64,000 nt of DNA from Pectobacterium peruviense (GCF_002847345.1 NZ_LXFV01000011.1:186001-250000); one strand, 5' to 3'. Shown: positions 8,436 to 18,711, numbered from the stretch's first letter. Translations and numbers: made by a program. The notes: generated by a model not told the origin, from the sequence alone.

Positions 8436-8918
8436 ATGCATGACACGACGTCTGGATATAAAAAAAGCTGTGCTGATGAACTAGATTTTTCATCTATCAA
8501 TCAATATCATGAATCGACAATGCAAATTAGCAATCAGTGTTTCGAATATAAAAAATTATGTGTTGGCGCTCTTGGCATAATTATAGCAGCAATGTTGAAA
8601 ATTGGACCAGAAACAAGTCTGGTACAACTTTCTCTGACCTGCCTTTTTATTACCATCGGATTTTGGATGTGTGATACTACAGCATATTATTATCAAAGAG
8701 TGAATCGGCAAAAAATCCATGATATTCAAAAGAAAATTTCAAATAGAAATTCTGGGCAGAATGAAGTAGCAACTCAGCTTAAAAATTCTTGGGCTGTAGC
8801 TATTTTTAACAAATCAATGATACTTTACATATACTGCACAGCAGTATTTATATTTACTTTTTCAATCTCCATAATTATTTTTTTATTAAAAAACTGCATT
8901 AACAGTTACTCAGCATGA
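8436..8918 (+). CDS. three-helix membrane protein paired with a TIR protein
   Basis: 160 residues from the ATG at 8436, chosen over an upstream ATG at 8382 because AAAAGGA lies at ribosome-site distance. There are three hydrophobic segments at about residues 41-57, 62-86 and 127-151, with a charged linker (QRVNRQKIHDIQKKISNRN) between the second and third. No family is recognised with certainty; the layout recalls small SLATT-like membrane effectors. Its last codons overlap the TIR gene by four bases (ATGA), implying translational coupling. The gene is markedly AT-rich compared with the flanking core genes, which suggests transfer. Confidence 0.65.
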   Translation: MHDTTSGYKKSCADELDFSSINQYHESTMQISNQCFEYKKLCVGALGIIIAAMLKIGPETSLVQLSLTCLFITIGFWMCDTTAYYYQRVNRQKIHDIQKKISNRNSGQNEVATQLKNSWAVAIFNKSMILYIYCTAVFIFTFSISIIIFLLKNCINSYSA

Positions 8919-9268
8919 AAATATTCATTAGCTACACAACTAGAGATAATGTAATAACAAACGATTTTCTTGTTGAATTAGAATCAAAAATATCAGATCT
9001 AGGATATTTATATATTGATCTTTTGCATAATAACTCTGAGGATAAACAAGCAAGGGTTGAAAATGAACTTCAACAAGCAGATATTTTCCTCCTACTGAAT
9101 ACAGCCTCTACTGGCATTTCACCATGGGTGAAATGGGAGATAGAAACGGCAAAGTCGAATAACATCTACAATATAAAAATCAACATCCCCACTTCAAACA
9201 AAAACATCATCTTCAATGAAATTCGTTTAGCCATTACAAATGCAATTAATCGGAAAAGTAAGCTGTAA
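8915..9268 (+). CDS. TIR-like domain protein
   Basis: 117 residues, a stand-alone TIR-like domain. It opens with MKIFISYTTRDN (strand A plus the F-I-S-Y...D box), has IDLLHN and ADIFLLLNTAS core strands, and ends the active region with SPWVKWEIETAKS. The W-V-x-x-E pattern (Trp71, Val72, Glu75) fits the conserved helix that carries the catalytic glutamate in TIR NADases. In bacteria such domains cleave NAD+ or make cyclic ADP-ribose signals in anti-phage systems (Thoeris and others). Enzyme activity is not proven here. It overlaps the membrane-protein gene by 4 bp. Confidence 0.7.
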   Translation: MKIFISYTTRDNVITNDFLVELESKISDLGYLYIDLLHNNSEDKQARVENELQQADIFLLLNTASTGISPWVKWEIETAKSNNIYNIKINIPTSNKNIIFNEIRLAITNAINRKSKL

Positions 9269-9330
9269 AAATAAATTGGGTTCCCAGGAAAACCCCATAA
9301 TTTAAAAACCTGTAATATTAATAATATATT

Positions 9331-9353
9331 ACTCACCAATGTGAGTATAATTT
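9331..9353 (+). terminator. probable terminator of the membrane protein-TIR unit
   Basis: ACTCAC (9331-9336), loop CAAT, GTGAGT (9341-9346), then ATAATTTTCTT. A short stem with a modest T-rich tail 60 bp after the TIR stop codon. Confidence 0.4.
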
Positions 9354-9357
9354 TCTT

Positions 9358-9393
9358 ATAAAAAAGCACCAGCAGCAACAAAGCATGCTGGTG
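9358..9393 (-). terminator. guaA terminator
   Basis: On the minus strand CACCAGCA (9393-9386) pairs with TGCTGGTG (9374-9367), followed by CTTTTTTATA. It lies 30 bp past the guaA stop codon. Confidence 0.75.
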
Positions 9394-9422
9394 TTTTCAC
9401 TGGTACAAAAATTAGAAAGAAC

Positions 9423-11000
9423 TTATTCCCACTCAATCGTTGCCGGTGGCTTGCCCGATACGTCATAAACAACGCGGGAGATGCCGTCGACTTCGTTGAT
9501 GATGCGGTTGGATACACGGCCGAGGAAATCGTATGGCAGATGTGCCCAGTGCGCGGTCATAAAGTCGATGGTTTCTACCGCGCGCAGCGCGACGACCCAA
9601 TCGTATTTACGGCCATCACCCATCACGCCTACAGAGCGAACTGGCAGGAAGACGGTGAATGCCTGGCTAACCTTGTTGTACAGGTCAGCTTTGTGCAGTT
9701 CTTCGATAAAGATTGCATCTGCACGACGCAGCAGGTCACAGTATTCTTTCTTCACTTCACCCAGTACGCGGACGCCCAAACCTGGGCCAGGGAACGGATG
9801 GCGGTACAGCATGTTGTACGGCAGACCCAATTCCAGACCGATCTTGCGCACTTCGTCTTTGAACAGCTCTTTCAGCGGCTCAACCAGACCCAGCTTCATC
9901 TCTTTCGGCAGGCCACCCACGTTGTGGTGTGACTTGATTACGTGTGCTTTGCCAGTAGCAGACGCCGCAGATTCGATCACGTCCGGGTAGATGGTGCCTT
10001 GCGCCAGCCATTTCACTTCGGCTTGCTTGTTAGCTTCTTCATCGAACACTTCAACAAACACGCGGCCAATGATTTTACGCTTGGCTTCTGGCTCATCTTC
10101 ACCAGCCAGCTCGTTCAGGAAGCGATCTTCAGCCGCCACATGAACAATGTTCAGACCAAAATTATCGCCGAACATTTCCAGAACCTGATCGGCTTCGTTC
10201 AGGCGAAGCAGGCCGTTGTCGACAAACACGCAGGTCAGGCGGTCACCAATCGCACGGTGCAGCAGCATCGCGGTAACGGAAGAATCCACACCGCCAGACA
10301 GACCTAGAATCACGTGGTCGTTACCCACCTGCTCGCGAATACGGTTCACCGCATCGTCGATAATCTTGGCTGGCGTCCACAAAGCTTCACACTGGCAAAT
10401 ATCAAGGACAAAACGCTCTAACATGCGCTGACCTTGACGCGTGTGCGTCACTTCCGGGTGGAACTGTACGCCGTAAAAACGTTTTTCTTCGTTAGCCATG
10501 ATAGCGAACGGACAGGTATCCGTGCTGGCAACGGTCTCAAACCCTTCAGGGATCGCCGTTACTTTGTCGCCGTGGCTCATCCAGACATCCAGCAGCGGTG
10601 CGCCCGTGGCGCTCAACGCATCCTGAATATCACGCACCAGCGCGCTATTAGTTTTTACTTCGACCTGCGCATAACCAAACTCGCGCTCATTGGAACCTTC
10701 AACGTGGCCACCCAACTGCATCGCCATCGTTTGCATGCCGTAGCACACGCCTAATACCGGTACACCAGCGTTGAAAACGTATTCTGGCGCGCGCGGGCTG
10801 CCAAATTCGGTGGTGCTTTCCGGGCCACCGGACAAGATGATCCCGTTCGGATTAAACCCGCGAATCTGCGCTTCCGTGACATCCCATGCCCACAGTTCAC
10901 AGTAAACGCCCAGTTCACGCACGCGACGTGCGACCAGTTGCGTATACTGCGAGCCGAAATCCAGAATAAGAATGCGGTGTTGATGAATGTTTTCAGTCAT
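9423..11000 (-). CDS. guaA: GMP synthase (glutamine-hydrolysing)
   Basis: 525 residues from the ATG at 11000, the E. coli length; the longer frame upstream adds 22 non-conserved residues and was rejected. The N-terminal class I glutaminase has [15 protein letters not shown], the nucleophile elbow LGVCYGMQ and FHPEVTH. The ATP-pyrophosphatase domain starts with the P-loop [11 protein letters not shown]. The C-terminal dimerisation domain ends in KPPATIEWE. It converts XMP to GMP with ATP and glutamine. It follows guaB in the guaBA operon, 107 bp apart. Confidence 0.98.
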   Translation of the reverse strand: MTENIHQHRILILDFGSQYTQLVARRVRELGVYCELWAWDVTEAQIRGFNPNGIILSGGPESTTEFGSPRAPEYVFNAGVPVLGVCYGMQTMAMQLGGHVEGSNEREFGYAQVEVKTNSALVRDIQDALSATGAPLLDVWMSHGDKVTAIPEGFETVASTDTCPFAIMANEEKRFYGVQFHPEVTHTRQGQRMLERFVLDICQCEALWTPAKIIDDAVNRIREQVGNDHVILGLSGGVDSSVTAMLLHRAIGDRLTCVFVDNGLLRLNEADQVLEMFGDNFGLNIVHVAAEDRFLNELAGEDEPEAKRKIIGRVFVEVFDEEANKQAEVKWLAQGTIYPDVIESAASATGKAHVIKSHHNVGGLPKEMKLGLVEPLKELFKDEVRKIGLELGLPYNMLYRHPFPGPGLGVRVLGEVKKEYCDLLRRADAIFIEELHKADLYNKVSQAFTVFLPVRSVGVMGDGRKYDWVVALRAVETIDFMTAHWAHLPYDFLGRVSNRIINEVDGISRVVYDVSGKPPATIEWE

Positions 11001-11032
11001 GAGGAGCGTGTTCCAAAAAGCTAAAAAATAAG

Positions 11033-11080
11033 TAAACCCGGCGAATAGCCCTAAAAAGGTAGGCAATAGTACCGGGTTTA
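11033..11080. other. hairpin in the guaB-guaA spacer
   Basis: TAAACCCGG (11033-11041) pairs with CCGGGTTTA (11072-11080) over a 30-base loop. No T tract follows, so it is more likely an mRNA stability or processing element than a terminator. Confidence 0.4.
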
Positions 11081-11107
11081 TCGGGTTAAATCAGCCCGCA
11101 AATTACC

Positions 11108-12574
11108 TTATGAACCCATACGGTAGTTTGGTGACTCTTTAGTAATGGTAACGTCGTGAACGTGGCTTTCCTGAATGCCAGCGCCGCTGATGCGCACAAA
11201 CTCAGCCTGCGTACGCAGCGCGTCGATAGTGGCACAACCGGTCAGCCCCATACAGGAGCGCAAGCCGCCCATCTGCTGGTGAACGATCTCTTTCAGGCGA
11301 CCTTTATAGGCTACGCGACCTTCGATACCTTCCGGCACCAATTTGTCAGCAGCGTTATCGGTCTGGAAGTAACGGTCTGATGAGCCTTTGGACATCGCGC
11401 CCAGTGAACCCATACCGCGATAAGATTTGAATGAACGACCCTGATACAGTTCGATTTCACCCGGTGATTCTTCCGTACCTGCCAGCATAGAACCGACCAT
11501 GACACAGGCTGCGCCTGCTGCGATGGCTTTAGCGATGTCGCCGGAGAAGCGGATACCGCCGTCGGCGATGACCGGAATGCCCGTGCCTTCCAGCGCTTCA
11601 ACTGCATCGGAGATCGCAGTAATCTGCGGTACGCCCACGCCAGTAACGATACGGGTCGTACAGATAGAGCCAGGGCCGATACCGACTTTCACCGCGCTAA
11701 CGCCTGCTTCAACCAGTGCTTTCGCCCCTGAGCCCGTCGCAACGTTGCCGCCGATGATTTCGAGGTTCGGGTATTTAGCGCGTGTTTCACGAATACGCTG
11801 CAATACGCCTTCGGAATGACCGTGTGAGGAGTCGATCAGCAGTACGTCAACGCCTGCGGCAACCAGCGCATCAACACGCTCTTCGTTACCTGCGCCAGCA
11901 CCAACTGCCGCGCCTACACGCAAACGACCGTGTTCGTCTTTACAGGCGTTCGGTTTACGTTCTGCTTTCTGGAAATCTTTTACGGTGATCATGCCGATCA
12001 GGTGGAATTGATCGTCAATCACCAGCGCTTTTTCAACGCGTTTTTCGTGCATTTTTTGCAGCACGACATCACGCGCTTCGCCTTCTTTAACGGTGACCAG
12101 ACGCTCTTTCGGCGTCATGAACGCGCTAACCGGTTTTTCCAGATCGGTAACAAAACGCACGTCACGACCGGTAATGATACCGACCAGTTCGTTGTCTTTT
12201 GCTACAACCGGGTAACCCGCAAAGCCGTTACGCTCGGTCAGTTCTTTCATTTCACGCAGCGTCGTTTCTGGCGTGACTGTTTGTGGATCAACCACAACGC
12301 CGCTTTCATGTTTTTTCACGCGGCTAACTTCTTCAGCCTGACGTTCAATCGACATGTTTTTGTGAATAAAGCCCAAACCGCCTTCCTGCGCCAGCGCAAT
12401 AGCGAGGCCGGATTCGGTAACGGTATCCATTGCTGCGGACAGCATAGGAATATTCAGGCGAATGTTTTTCGTCAACTGCGTAGACAGATCGGCAGTATTA
12501 GGCAGAACAGTAGAATGAGCAGGAATCAGGAGGACGTCGTCAAACGTCAGTGCTTCTTTAGCGATACGTAGCAT
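11108..12574 (-). CDS. guaB: IMP dehydrogenase
   Basis: 488 residues from the ATG at 12574 ([20 protein letters not shown]), matching E. coli; the 18-residue upstream extension is not conserved. A TIM barrel carries the active loop [18 protein letters not shown] with the catalytic Cys. Two CBS domains (about residues 90-205; [27 protein letters not shown]) are inserted for nucleotide regulation. It oxidises IMP to XMP with NAD+, the committed step to GMP. It is first in guaBA, with a PurR-like site upstream. Confidence 0.98.
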   Translation of the reverse strand: MLRIAKEALTFDDVLLIPAHSTVLPNTADLSTQLTKNIRLNIPMLSAAMDTVTESGLAIALAQEGGLGFIHKNMSIERQAEEVSRVKKHESGVVVDPQTVTPETTLREMKELTERNGFAGYPVVAKDNELVGIITGRDVRFVTDLEKPVSAFMTPKERLVTVKEGEARDVVLQKMHEKRVEKALVIDDQFHLIGMITVKDFQKAERKPNACKDEHGRLRVGAAVGAGAGNEERVDALVAAGVDVLLIDSSHGHSEGVLQRIRETRAKYPNLEIIGGNVATGSGAKALVEAGVSAVKVGIGPGSICTTRIVTGVGVPQITAISDAVEALEGTGIPVIADGGIRFSGDIAKAIAAGAACVMVGSMLAGTEESPGEIELYQGRSFKSYRGMGSLGAMSKGSSDRYFQTDNAADKLVPEGIEGRVAYKGRLKEIVHQQMGGLRSCMGLTGCATIDALRTQAEFVRISGAGIQESHVHDVTITKESPNYRMGS

Positions 12575-12636
12575 GGGCAATATCTCACCAAGGTGGATGT
12601 AAGAATAGATAAAATATTGCCGTGGCATTATACAGA

Positions 12637-12652
12637 GCGTAATCGGTTGCCT
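12637..12652 (-). promoter_or_regulatory. PurR-like operator upstream of guaB
   Basis: Read toward guaB the site is AGGCAACCGATTACGC, 11 of 16 matches to the PurR consensus ACGCAAACGTTTGCGT including the central CG. guaBA is a known PurR target in E. coli. It lies about 65-80 bp upstream of the guaB start. Confidence 0.45.
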
Positions 12653-12745
12653 CCAGCATTATTTTACTAAAATGCTTGATTACCTGTTTCAGGTAGGTAG
12701 TATCGATCAATTAAGTGACTGTTTTAAAATTTGATCTGGCTCACA

Positions 12746-14134
12746 ATGTCTCAATTTCCCTCCTCTGCAATTTTTACCGTTAGCCGCCTGAATCAGACGG
12801 TTAGACAACTGTTGGAAATGGAAATGGGCCAGATTTGGCTCTCCGGCGAAATTTCCAACCTTTCTCAGCCCTCATCCGGCCACTGGTATTTCACGCTAAA
12901 AGACGAACGGGCACAGGTGCGCTGCGCGATGTTCCGCACTAGCAACCGTAAAGTAACGTTCCGCCCGCAAAATGGTCAGCAGGTTCTTATTCGCGCGAGC
13001 ATTACGCTGTATGAACCCCGTGGCGACTATCAGCTACTGGCGGAAAGCATGCAGCCCGCTGGCGACGGCCTGTTACAGCAACAATTTGAACAGCTCAAGC
13101 AGCGCCTCGCCGCCGAAGGGCTGTTCGACCAGCAGTTTAAGCAAGTGCTTCCCTCTCCCGCCAAACAGGTCGGAGTGATTACGTCAGCCAGCGGTGCCGC
13201 CCTGCACGATATCTTGCAGGTGTTACAGCGTCGCGATCCATCGCTGCCGGTTATCGTGTATCCCACGTCGGTGCAAGGGGCGGAAGCGCCGCTACAGATT
13301 GTCCGCGCCATCGAACTGGCTAACCGGAGAGATGAGTGTGACGTATTAATTGTTGGGCGCGGCGGCGGTTCGCTGGAAGATCTCTGGAGCTTTAACGACG
13401 AACGCGTAGCTCGCGCTATCTTCGCCAGCCGCATTCCAATCGTCAGCGCCGTCGGCCATGAAACCGATGTCACCATTGCCGATTTCGTCGGTGACCTGCG
13501 CGCACCTACGCCGTCCGCCGCTGCCGAGTTAGTGAGTCGTAACCAACTTGAGCTGTTGCGCCAGATCCAGTCCCAGCGCCAGCGTCTGGAAATGGCGATG
13601 GACTACTACCTTGCCCAGCGCAATCGAGAGTTTACCCGCCTGCACCATCGCTTACAGCAGCAGCATCCACAGCTCAGGCTGGCACGCCAGCAGGCTCAGT
13701 TGGTCAAACTGCGCCAACGGCTGGATGATGCCATGCAGCAGCAACTTCGGCAGACCTCGCGCCGGAGTGAACGCTTACAACAGCGTCTGATGCAACAGCA
13801 ACCGCAGACCCGAATTCATCGTGCACAGCAACGTTTGCAGCAACTTAGCTATCAGATGCAGAGCGCGGTCGAACGTCAGTTGAATCAGAATAAGCAGAAG
13901 CTGGGCATAGCCTGTTCGCGACTGGAAGGCGTTAGCCCGCTGGCAACGCTGGCACGCGGCTATAACGTCACCACAGCACCGGACGGTAAAGTGCTGAAAA
14001 ACGTCGCGCAAATTACCCCCGGTGAAACATTGAAAACCCGTTTGCAGGACGGTTGGGTGGAAAGTCAGGTCACGACGCTGGTTCCAAATCCTAGTTCGGT
14101 GAAAAAGCGGCGAAAACCCTCATCTCAGTCATAA
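12746..14134 (+). CDS. xseA: exodeoxyribonuclease VII large subunit
   Basis: 462 residues from the ATG at 12746 ([20 protein letters not shown]); a TTG five codons upstream is a weaker start. The N-terminal OB fold ([20 protein letters not shown]) is followed by the catalytic domain with [31 protein letters not shown] and [17 protein letters not shown], then a long Gln/Arg-rich coiled coil (about 290-400) and a C-terminal segment with LARGYNV. With XseB it degrades single-stranded DNA into short oligonucleotides. It is divergent from guaB, as in E. coli. Confidence 0.97.
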   Translation: MSQFPSSAIFTVSRLNQTVRQLLEMEMGQIWLSGEISNLSQPSSGHWYFTLKDERAQVRCAMFRTSNRKVTFRPQNGQQVLIRASITLYEPRGDYQLLAESMQPAGDGLLQQQFEQLKQRLAAEGLFDQQFKQVLPSPAKQVGVITSASGAALHDILQVLQRRDPSLPVIVYPTSVQGAEAPLQIVRAIELANRRDECDVLIVGRGGGSLEDLWSFNDERVARAIFASRIPIVSAVGHETDVTIADFVGDLRAPTPSAAAELVSRNQLELLRQIQSQRQRLEMAMDYYLAQRNREFTRLHHRLQQQHPQLRLARQQAQLVKLRQRLDDAMQQQLRQTSRRSERLQQRLMQQQPQTRIHRAQQRLQQLSYQMQSAVERQLNQNKQKLGIACSRLEGVSPLATLARGYNVTTAPDGKVLKNVAQITPGETLKTRLQDGWVESQVTTLVPNPSSVKKRRKPSSQS

Positions 14135-14253
14135 AAATCACGCGATTAGCATAAAATATACAGTATGGGGATTTATCCTAAAACGACGGCGATCCCCCAT
14201 TCTTACCCCTGACATCTGAACTATACTCATTTCCAGCTCACTAAAATTTATGC

Positions 14254-14275
14254 CCGCCATACTTCAAGCCGCATG
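14254..14275. repeat. remnant of an ERIC end
   Basis: CCGCCATACTTCAAGCCGCATG matches the inverted end of the ERIC elements found elsewhere in this window (compare 56231-56252 in reverse, given here by position). The other end and the core are absent. It lies in the 229-bp gap before the protealysin gene, which otherwise holds the protease promoter and an AAGGAGATGAGG ribosome site. Confidence 0.5.
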
Positions 14276-14363
14276 TTCGCGGTGAAGCAGGTGGGATAAC
14301 AATACAGTGAGCTTTATTGATCGTCTGTGTTACCCCTGATGAGTGTTTTCAAGGAGATGAGGT

Positions 14364-15407
14364 ATGAAGTCCAGACCGATTTGTAGTGTGATCCCCCCTT
14401 ATATTCTGCATCGTATTATCGCAAACGGTACCGACGAGCAGCGCCACTGCGCGCAACAAACGCTGATGCACGTTCAATCATTAATGGTCAGCCACAATCC
14501 GCGCCCTGAACCTCATGAGAAATTGCCCGCTGGGCAGGCAAATCGTCACATACACGATGCCGAACAGCAGCAACTGTTGCCTGGCAAGCTAGTACGTGGT
14601 GAAGGTCAATTGAGCAATGGTGATGTCGCCGTAGATGAGGCCTATGACTATCTAGGCGTAACCTATGACTTCTTCTGGAAGGTTTTCCAACGTAACTCGC
14701 TGGACGCTGAAGGTCTGACGCTAGCTGGCACAGTACATTACGGCCAGGATTACCAGAATGCCTTCTGGAACGGACAGCAGATGGTGTTTGGGGACGGCGA
14801 CGGGAAAATATTCAATCGCTTCACGATTGCGCTTGATGTGGTTGCGCATGAACTCGCTCACGGCATCACCGAACATGAAGCAGGGCTGATTTATTTCCGT
14901 CAGTCCGGTGCACTCAATGAATCGCTGTCCGACGTCTTTGGTTCCATGGTCAAACAGTATCATTTAGGGCAAACCGCTGAGCAGGCCGACTGGTTTATCG
15001 GTGCTGAGCTTCTGGCAGAGGGTATCCATGGCATGGGGCTACGCTCTATGTCTCATCCAGGCACAGCGTATGATGATGAGCTGTTGGGTATCGATCCCCA
15101 ACCCTCCCACATGAATGAATATGTGAACACGCGTGAAGACAACGGCGGCGTACATTTGAATTCAGGTATTCCCAACCGAGCGTTCTATCTGACAGCCATC
15201 GCGCTAGGCGGTCATTCCTGGGAAAAAGCGGGCCGAATCTGGTACGACACGCTGTGTGACAAAACGCTACCACAAAATGCGGATTTCGAGATTTTCGCAC
15301 GCCACACGATTCAACATGCAACCCAACGCTTTAACCACACCGTTGCTGACATCGTCCAGCAATCGTGGGAAACCGTGGGCGTGGAGGTACGGCAGGAGTT
15401 CTTATGA
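14364..15407 (+). CDS. protealysin-type M4 metalloprotease
   Basis: 347 residues, a thermolysin-family zinc protease of the short protealysin type. The zinc site is HELAH (His162, Glu163, His166) with the third ligand in GALNESLSDVFG (Glu186); an active-site His lies in the C-terminal half. The N-terminal about 50 residues resemble the short protealysin propeptide (CSVIPPYILHRI), not the long thermolysin propeptide. No signal peptide is visible, as in Serratia protealysin, which has been linked to bacterial entry into host cells. The stop codon overlaps the ATG of the inhibitor gene. Confidence 0.92.
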   Translation: MKSRPICSVIPPYILHRIIANGTDEQRHCAQQTLMHVQSLMVSHNPRPEPHEKLPAGQANRHIHDAEQQQLLPGKLVRGEGQLSNGDVAVDEAYDYLGVTYDFFWKVFQRNSLDAEGLTLAGTVHYGQDYQNAFWNGQQMVFGDGDGKIFNRFTIALDVVAHELAHGITEHEAGLIYFRQSGALNESLSDVFGSMVKQYHLGQTAEQADWFIGAELLAEGIHGMGLRSMSHPGTAYDDELLGIDPQPSHMNEYVNTREDNGGVHLNSGIPNRAFYLTAIALGGHSWEKAGRIWYDTLCDKTLPQNADFEIFARHTIQHATQRFNHTVADIVQQSWETVGVEVRQEFL

Positions 15408-15748
15408 AAACGCTACCGGATCTCAACGACGACGCCACTATTGAACTGGCGCGTGAAGGAGGTTTTGCCTGGATCCCTAAACTGGCGGGGACGCGACACT
15501 TCGCGCTCGCCAGCGTCCCTTCATCCGAACGGGCGCGTATTTGTAATGCGATCCGTGATGCTTTCCCTCAGGCTCGCGAACCCGGCGAACCTGACGGTCC
15601 AGGCCGTGGCGACCAATTTTATTACCGTATCAGTATTCGCTACAGTCACCCGCAGCAGAATCAGTATGCCGATATTATCTTGCTGATCCCTGAAGACAGC
15701 GCGCCGCCGGAGTTGGCTGATTTGTGGCGCAATGGCCTACCGCAGTAA
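15404..15748 (+). CDS. emfourin, protealysin inhibitor
   Basis: 114 residues from the ATG at 15404, overlapping the protease stop (ATGA), the usual protealysin-inhibitor arrangement. The sequence has the emfourin pattern: N-terminal IELAREGGFAWIPKL, a central Pro/Gly-rich GEPDGPGRGDQFYYRI and C-terminal APPELADLWRNG. Emfourins bind and block protealysin-like M4 proteases and are thought to protect the producer. Coupled translation would keep the inhibitor level tied to the protease. Confidence 0.88.
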   Translation: MKTLPDLNDDATIELAREGGFAWIPKLAGTRHFALASVPSSERARICNAIRDAFPQAREPGEPDGPGRGDQFYYRISIRYSHPQQNQYADIILLIPEDSAPPELADLWRNGLPQ

Positions 15749-15773
15749 CAGCGGATTAGTAGTAACGCTGAAT

Positions 15774-15998
15774 TTAATCGGCAAGCGTGTAGCTAAACAC
15801 TACCCGTCGCTTAGAAATCATCCCGTGCTGCTGGCAGAAATAATCCACCGCGCCGCAGGCTTTCAATTCCTGAAGCAAGTGCTTACATTCAGGACAGGCA
15901 GCCTCACGCAGATAACGCAGCTGGCAGGCCTCGCACAGGAAAGCCCCATCAGTCTGCCACATCATCGTGTTGTGACAATCAGGACAAAGCACATCCAT
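15774..15998 (-). CDS. yfgJ: zinc-ribbon protein YfgJ
   Basis: 74 residues with two zinc-ribbon halves: CPDC and CEAC, then CPEC and a final Cys-x5-Cys region (KACGAVDYFC). Length and order match E. coli YfgJ (DUF1407). Function unknown; the cysteines suggest a structural zinc rubredoxin-like knuckle. E. coli also has it between xseA and der. It is convergent with emfourin and separated by 25 bp. Confidence 0.88.
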   Translation of the reverse strand: MDVLCPDCHNTMMWQTDGAFLCEACQLRYLREAACPECKHLLQELKACGAVDYFCQQHGMISKRRVVFSYTLAD

Positions 15999-16046
15999 AT
16001 TTTCCCCCGTTGCGGTTATCAGTGGCTCACTAATCGCTATCAGGCA

Positions 16047-17006
16047 TTAGATAACGCTGAGCGAACGCAGCACATACAGCCCAATGGCAATCATGAAAAA
16101 TGCACCAACCGTCGTCAGTCCAATGATATTCGCCGCCAGCGTCGCATTTCCGCCCATCGCACGCGTCATGGCATAACTACCTGCTGCGGTTGGCGTTGAG
16201 GAAAACAGAAAAATAATTCCCAGCTCAACACCGCGAAAACCAACAAGCCATCCACCCACGGTGAGCAACCCCGGTACAACGAATATCTTCGCAACGGAAG
16301 ACAACACAGCAACATTGGATGAACGGAACATGCTACGCCACTCCAGACTGGCACCCGCACACAGCAGCGCCAACGGTAAGGCCATAGAGGAGATAAAGCC
16401 GCCAGTTTGCTTAATCACACTTGGCATCGGCAGGTGGCTTTGCCCATATGCTGCCCCGAGAAGCAGACCAATAATCAGCGGGTTTGTCACAATTCCCCGC
16501 AGCAGTTGGCTTACGGGGATTTTTTGCTCAGGGGATTGCCGCTGCAAGCTACGCGTTAACGTGATAACGGACAGCGCATTGAACATAATTACTGTCACCA
16601 TCAGATACATTGACCCGACAGCAACGCCCTCTTCACCATAGGCGCTCATCGCAAAAGCCAGCCCCATGACACCCGTATTCGAACGGAATCCCCCTTGCAC
16701 AAAGATGCCACGTTCCTTTGGATCCTTGACTAGCCTCACCGCCGCGATTTCCAGCAGCAGAAACGTCGCTAATGTCCCTATCGTCCCATAAACCACCAGT
16801 GGCCACTGGCTTGCGAAAGACGTGTGATTACCTGCAACACTAAAAAACAACAGACAGGGAAGAGAAAGGTTGAATACAACCCGCATTGCCGTATCACAAA
16901 ACGCATCATTAAGGAGATTAAACTTGCGTAATGCAATACCTATCAACAACATAAGTACATTAGGCATCGTGACGTTGAATGCAAAACTCCAAGTTTCCCA
17001 GGACAT
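16047..17006 (-). CDS. AEC-family transporter
   Basis: 319 residues with about ten hydrophobic segments in two five-helix halves. The N-terminal PNVLMLLIGIALRKF and the central GGFRSNTGVMGLAFA (the N-x-G-x-x-G motif of auxin efflux carrier-family proteins) place it in AEC; the second half has LLCAGASLEWRSM and TPTAAGSYAMTRAMGG. These carriers export or exchange organic acids or amino-acid-like anions; the substrate cannot be read. It stands between yfgJ and der, where E. coli has no such gene. Confidence 0.88.
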   Translation of the reverse strand: MSWETWSFAFNVTMPNVLMLLIGIALRKFNLLNDAFCDTAMRVVFNLSLPCLLFFSVAGNHTSFASQWPLVVYGTIGTLATFLLLEIAAVRLVKDPKERGIFVQGGFRSNTGVMGLAFAMSAYGEEGVAVGSMYLMVTVIMFNALSVITLTRSLQRQSPEQKIPVSQLLRGIVTNPLIIGLLLGAAYGQSHLPMPSVIKQTGGFISSMALPLALLCAGASLEWRSMFRSSNVAVLSSVAKIFVVPGLLTVGGWLVGFRGVELGIIFLFSSTPTAAGSYAMTRAMGGNATLAANIIGLTTVGAFFMIAIGLYVLRSLSVI

Positions 17007-17043
17007 GACTTTCCTTAATTATTATTCGTTTCGTCTCTGACAA

Positions 17044-17073
17044 AACGGGGCGAATATTGCTATTCGCCCCGTT
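17044..17073 (-). terminator. der terminator
   Basis: A perfect 13-bp stem, AACGGGGCGAATA (17044-17056) with TATTCGCCCCGTT (17061-17073) and loop TTGC, directly after the der stop. On the minus strand it runs into TTTTG. Confidence 0.8.
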
Positions 17074-17079
17074 AATAAA

Positions 17080-18567
17080 TCACTTACTTTTTTTAAGATG
17101 CGACATCAACCGCTTGCGCTTGCGTAGCTGAGTTGGCGTCAGCTTGTTGCGCTTGTCTGCAAAGGGGTTTTCCCCTTCTTTAAACTGAATACGAATCGGC
17201 GTGCCCATCACTTCCAGCGAACGGCGATAGTAGTTCATCAGGTAGCGCTTGTAGGAGTCCGGCAGGTCTTTCACCTGATTACCGTGGATCACCACAATCG
17301 GTGGGTTATAACCCCCAGCGTGAGCATATTTCAGCTTCACGCGACGACCGCGCACCAACGGCGGTTGGTGATCGTCTGATGCCATTTGCATGATACGGGT
17401 CAACATGGCCGTACTCACGCGGCGGGTGGCGCAAGAGTACGCTTCGGTAACAGATTCAAACAGGTTACCTACGCCGCTACCGTGTAGCGCAGAAATAAAG
17501 TGAATACGGGCAAAATCGATAAAGCCGAGGCGCAGATCCAGCGTATCTTTCACTTGGTCACGAACTTCCTGCGACAGGCCATCCCATTTGTTCACCACGA
17601 TCACCAGTGAGCGCCCACTATTGAGGATAAAGCCCAGCAGCGAGAGATCCTGATCGGAAATGCCTTCACGCGCATCGATGACCAGCAGCACTACGTTGGC
17701 ATCTTCAATCGCCTGCAACGTCTTGATGACGGAGAATTTTTCTACCGTTTCCGTGACTTTTCCGCGCTTACGTACCCCAGCGGTATCAATCAGAATATAT
17801 TCACGTTCATCGCGCACCATCGGGATGTAGATACTGTCACGCGTCGTGCCCGGCATGTCGTATACCACCACACGCTCTTCACCCAGAATACGGTTAGTCA
17901 GCGTAGATTTACCCACATTCGGACGCCCGACAATCGCCAGTTTGATCGGCAAATCTTCAGGATTGAAATCGTCTTCCGCTTCTTCTTCGCTGGCCTGCTC
18001 TTCCGCTTCTAACGCTGCCCAATAAGCCGCGTTCTCTTCTTCTTCGGTTAGCTCGACCGGCTCTTCTATTTCATCTTGTACGAACGGCAGCAGAACCGTT
18101 TCCAGCAGCGATGTCACACCACGGCCATGAGATGCAGCGATAGCGTAAACTTCGCCCATACCGAGTGAATAAAAATCTGCCGTGACCATATCTGGGTCAA
18201 GACCATCAGTTTTGTTAGCAACCAGCACCGTCGTCTTTTCGCGGCTGCGTAAATGCTTGGCAATGCCTTCATCCGCAGGCATCAACCCCGCGCGAGCATC
18301 GACCATGAACAGCACGATGTCCGCCTCTTCAATCGCCACCAGCGATTGACCGGCCATACGCGTTTCCACACCGTCTTCCGTACCATCGATACCACCAGTA
18401 TCGACGATAATAAATTCATGCCCTTCCACTTCTGCACGACCATACTTGCGGTCACGAGTCAGCCCAGGGAAATCCGCCACCAATGCATCACGAGTGCGCG
18501 TTAAGCGGTTAAATAGCGTGGATTTCCCCACATTCGGGCGCCCGACCAGCGCGACGACAGGTATCAT
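17080..18567 (-). CDS. der: ribosome biogenesis GTPase Der (EngA)
   Basis: 495 residues with tandem GTPase domains: GRPNVGKST appears at about residues 8 and 213, each followed by its DTGG or DTAG switch II and NKxD (NKTDGL, NKWDGL). An acidic linker rich in Glu separates the domains, and a C-terminal KH-like domain ends in a basic tail ([15 protein letters not shown]). Der is essential for 50S subunit assembly. It is last in the hisS-yfgM-bamB-der run. Confidence 0.98.
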   Translation of the reverse strand: MIPVVALVGRPNVGKSTLFNRLTRTRDALVADFPGLTRDRKYGRAEVEGHEFIIVDTGGIDGTEDGVETRMAGQSLVAIEEADIVLFMVDARAGLMPADEGIAKHLRSREKTTVLVANKTDGLDPDMVTADFYSLGMGEVYAIAASHGRGVTSLLETVLLPFVQDEIEEPVELTEEEENAAYWAALEAEEQASEEEAEDDFNPEDLPIKLAIVGRPNVGKSTLTNRILGEERVVVYDMPGTTRDSIYIPMVRDEREYILIDTAGVRKRGKVTETVEKFSVIKTLQAIEDANVVLLVIDAREGISDQDLSLLGFILNSGRSLVIVVNKWDGLSQEVRDQVKDTLDLRLGFIDFARIHFISALHGSGVGNLFESVTEAYSCATRRVSTAMLTRIMQMASDDHQPPLVRGRRVKLKYAHAGGYNPPIVVIHGNQVKDLPDSYKRYLMNYYRRSLEVMGTPIRIQFKEGENPFADKRNKLTPTQLRKRKRLMSHLKKSK

Positions 18568-18634
18568 TGTTACAACCTCATTACTTATATTTCAATACGT
18601 TACAGCGAAACACTCGCTGACGATAAAAAGACGA

Positions 18635-18664
18635 AACGGCCCCTGATAATGTCAGGAGCCGTTA
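18635..18664 (-). terminator. hairpin between bamB and der
   Basis: AACGGC(C)CCTGA and TCAGGAGCCGTT pair around a short loop; on the minus strand the stem is followed by TTTCGTCTTTTT. It could attenuate read-through from bamB into der. Confidence 0.55.
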
Positions 18665-18711
18665 TGGGAACGCATCCAAAAGCGCTGCGCTCCAAATCAA
18701 TACGGGGTTAC

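Noticed and set aside
9481-9990. Long plus-strand frames opposite guaA
   Set aside because: They mirror the reading frame of a conserved gene, have no ribosome sites and no family resemblance.
10998-11066. 22-residue N-terminal extension of GuaA
   Set aside because: Conserved GuaA starts at the ATG at 11000 ([16 protein letters not shown]); the extension lies in the spacer hairpin.
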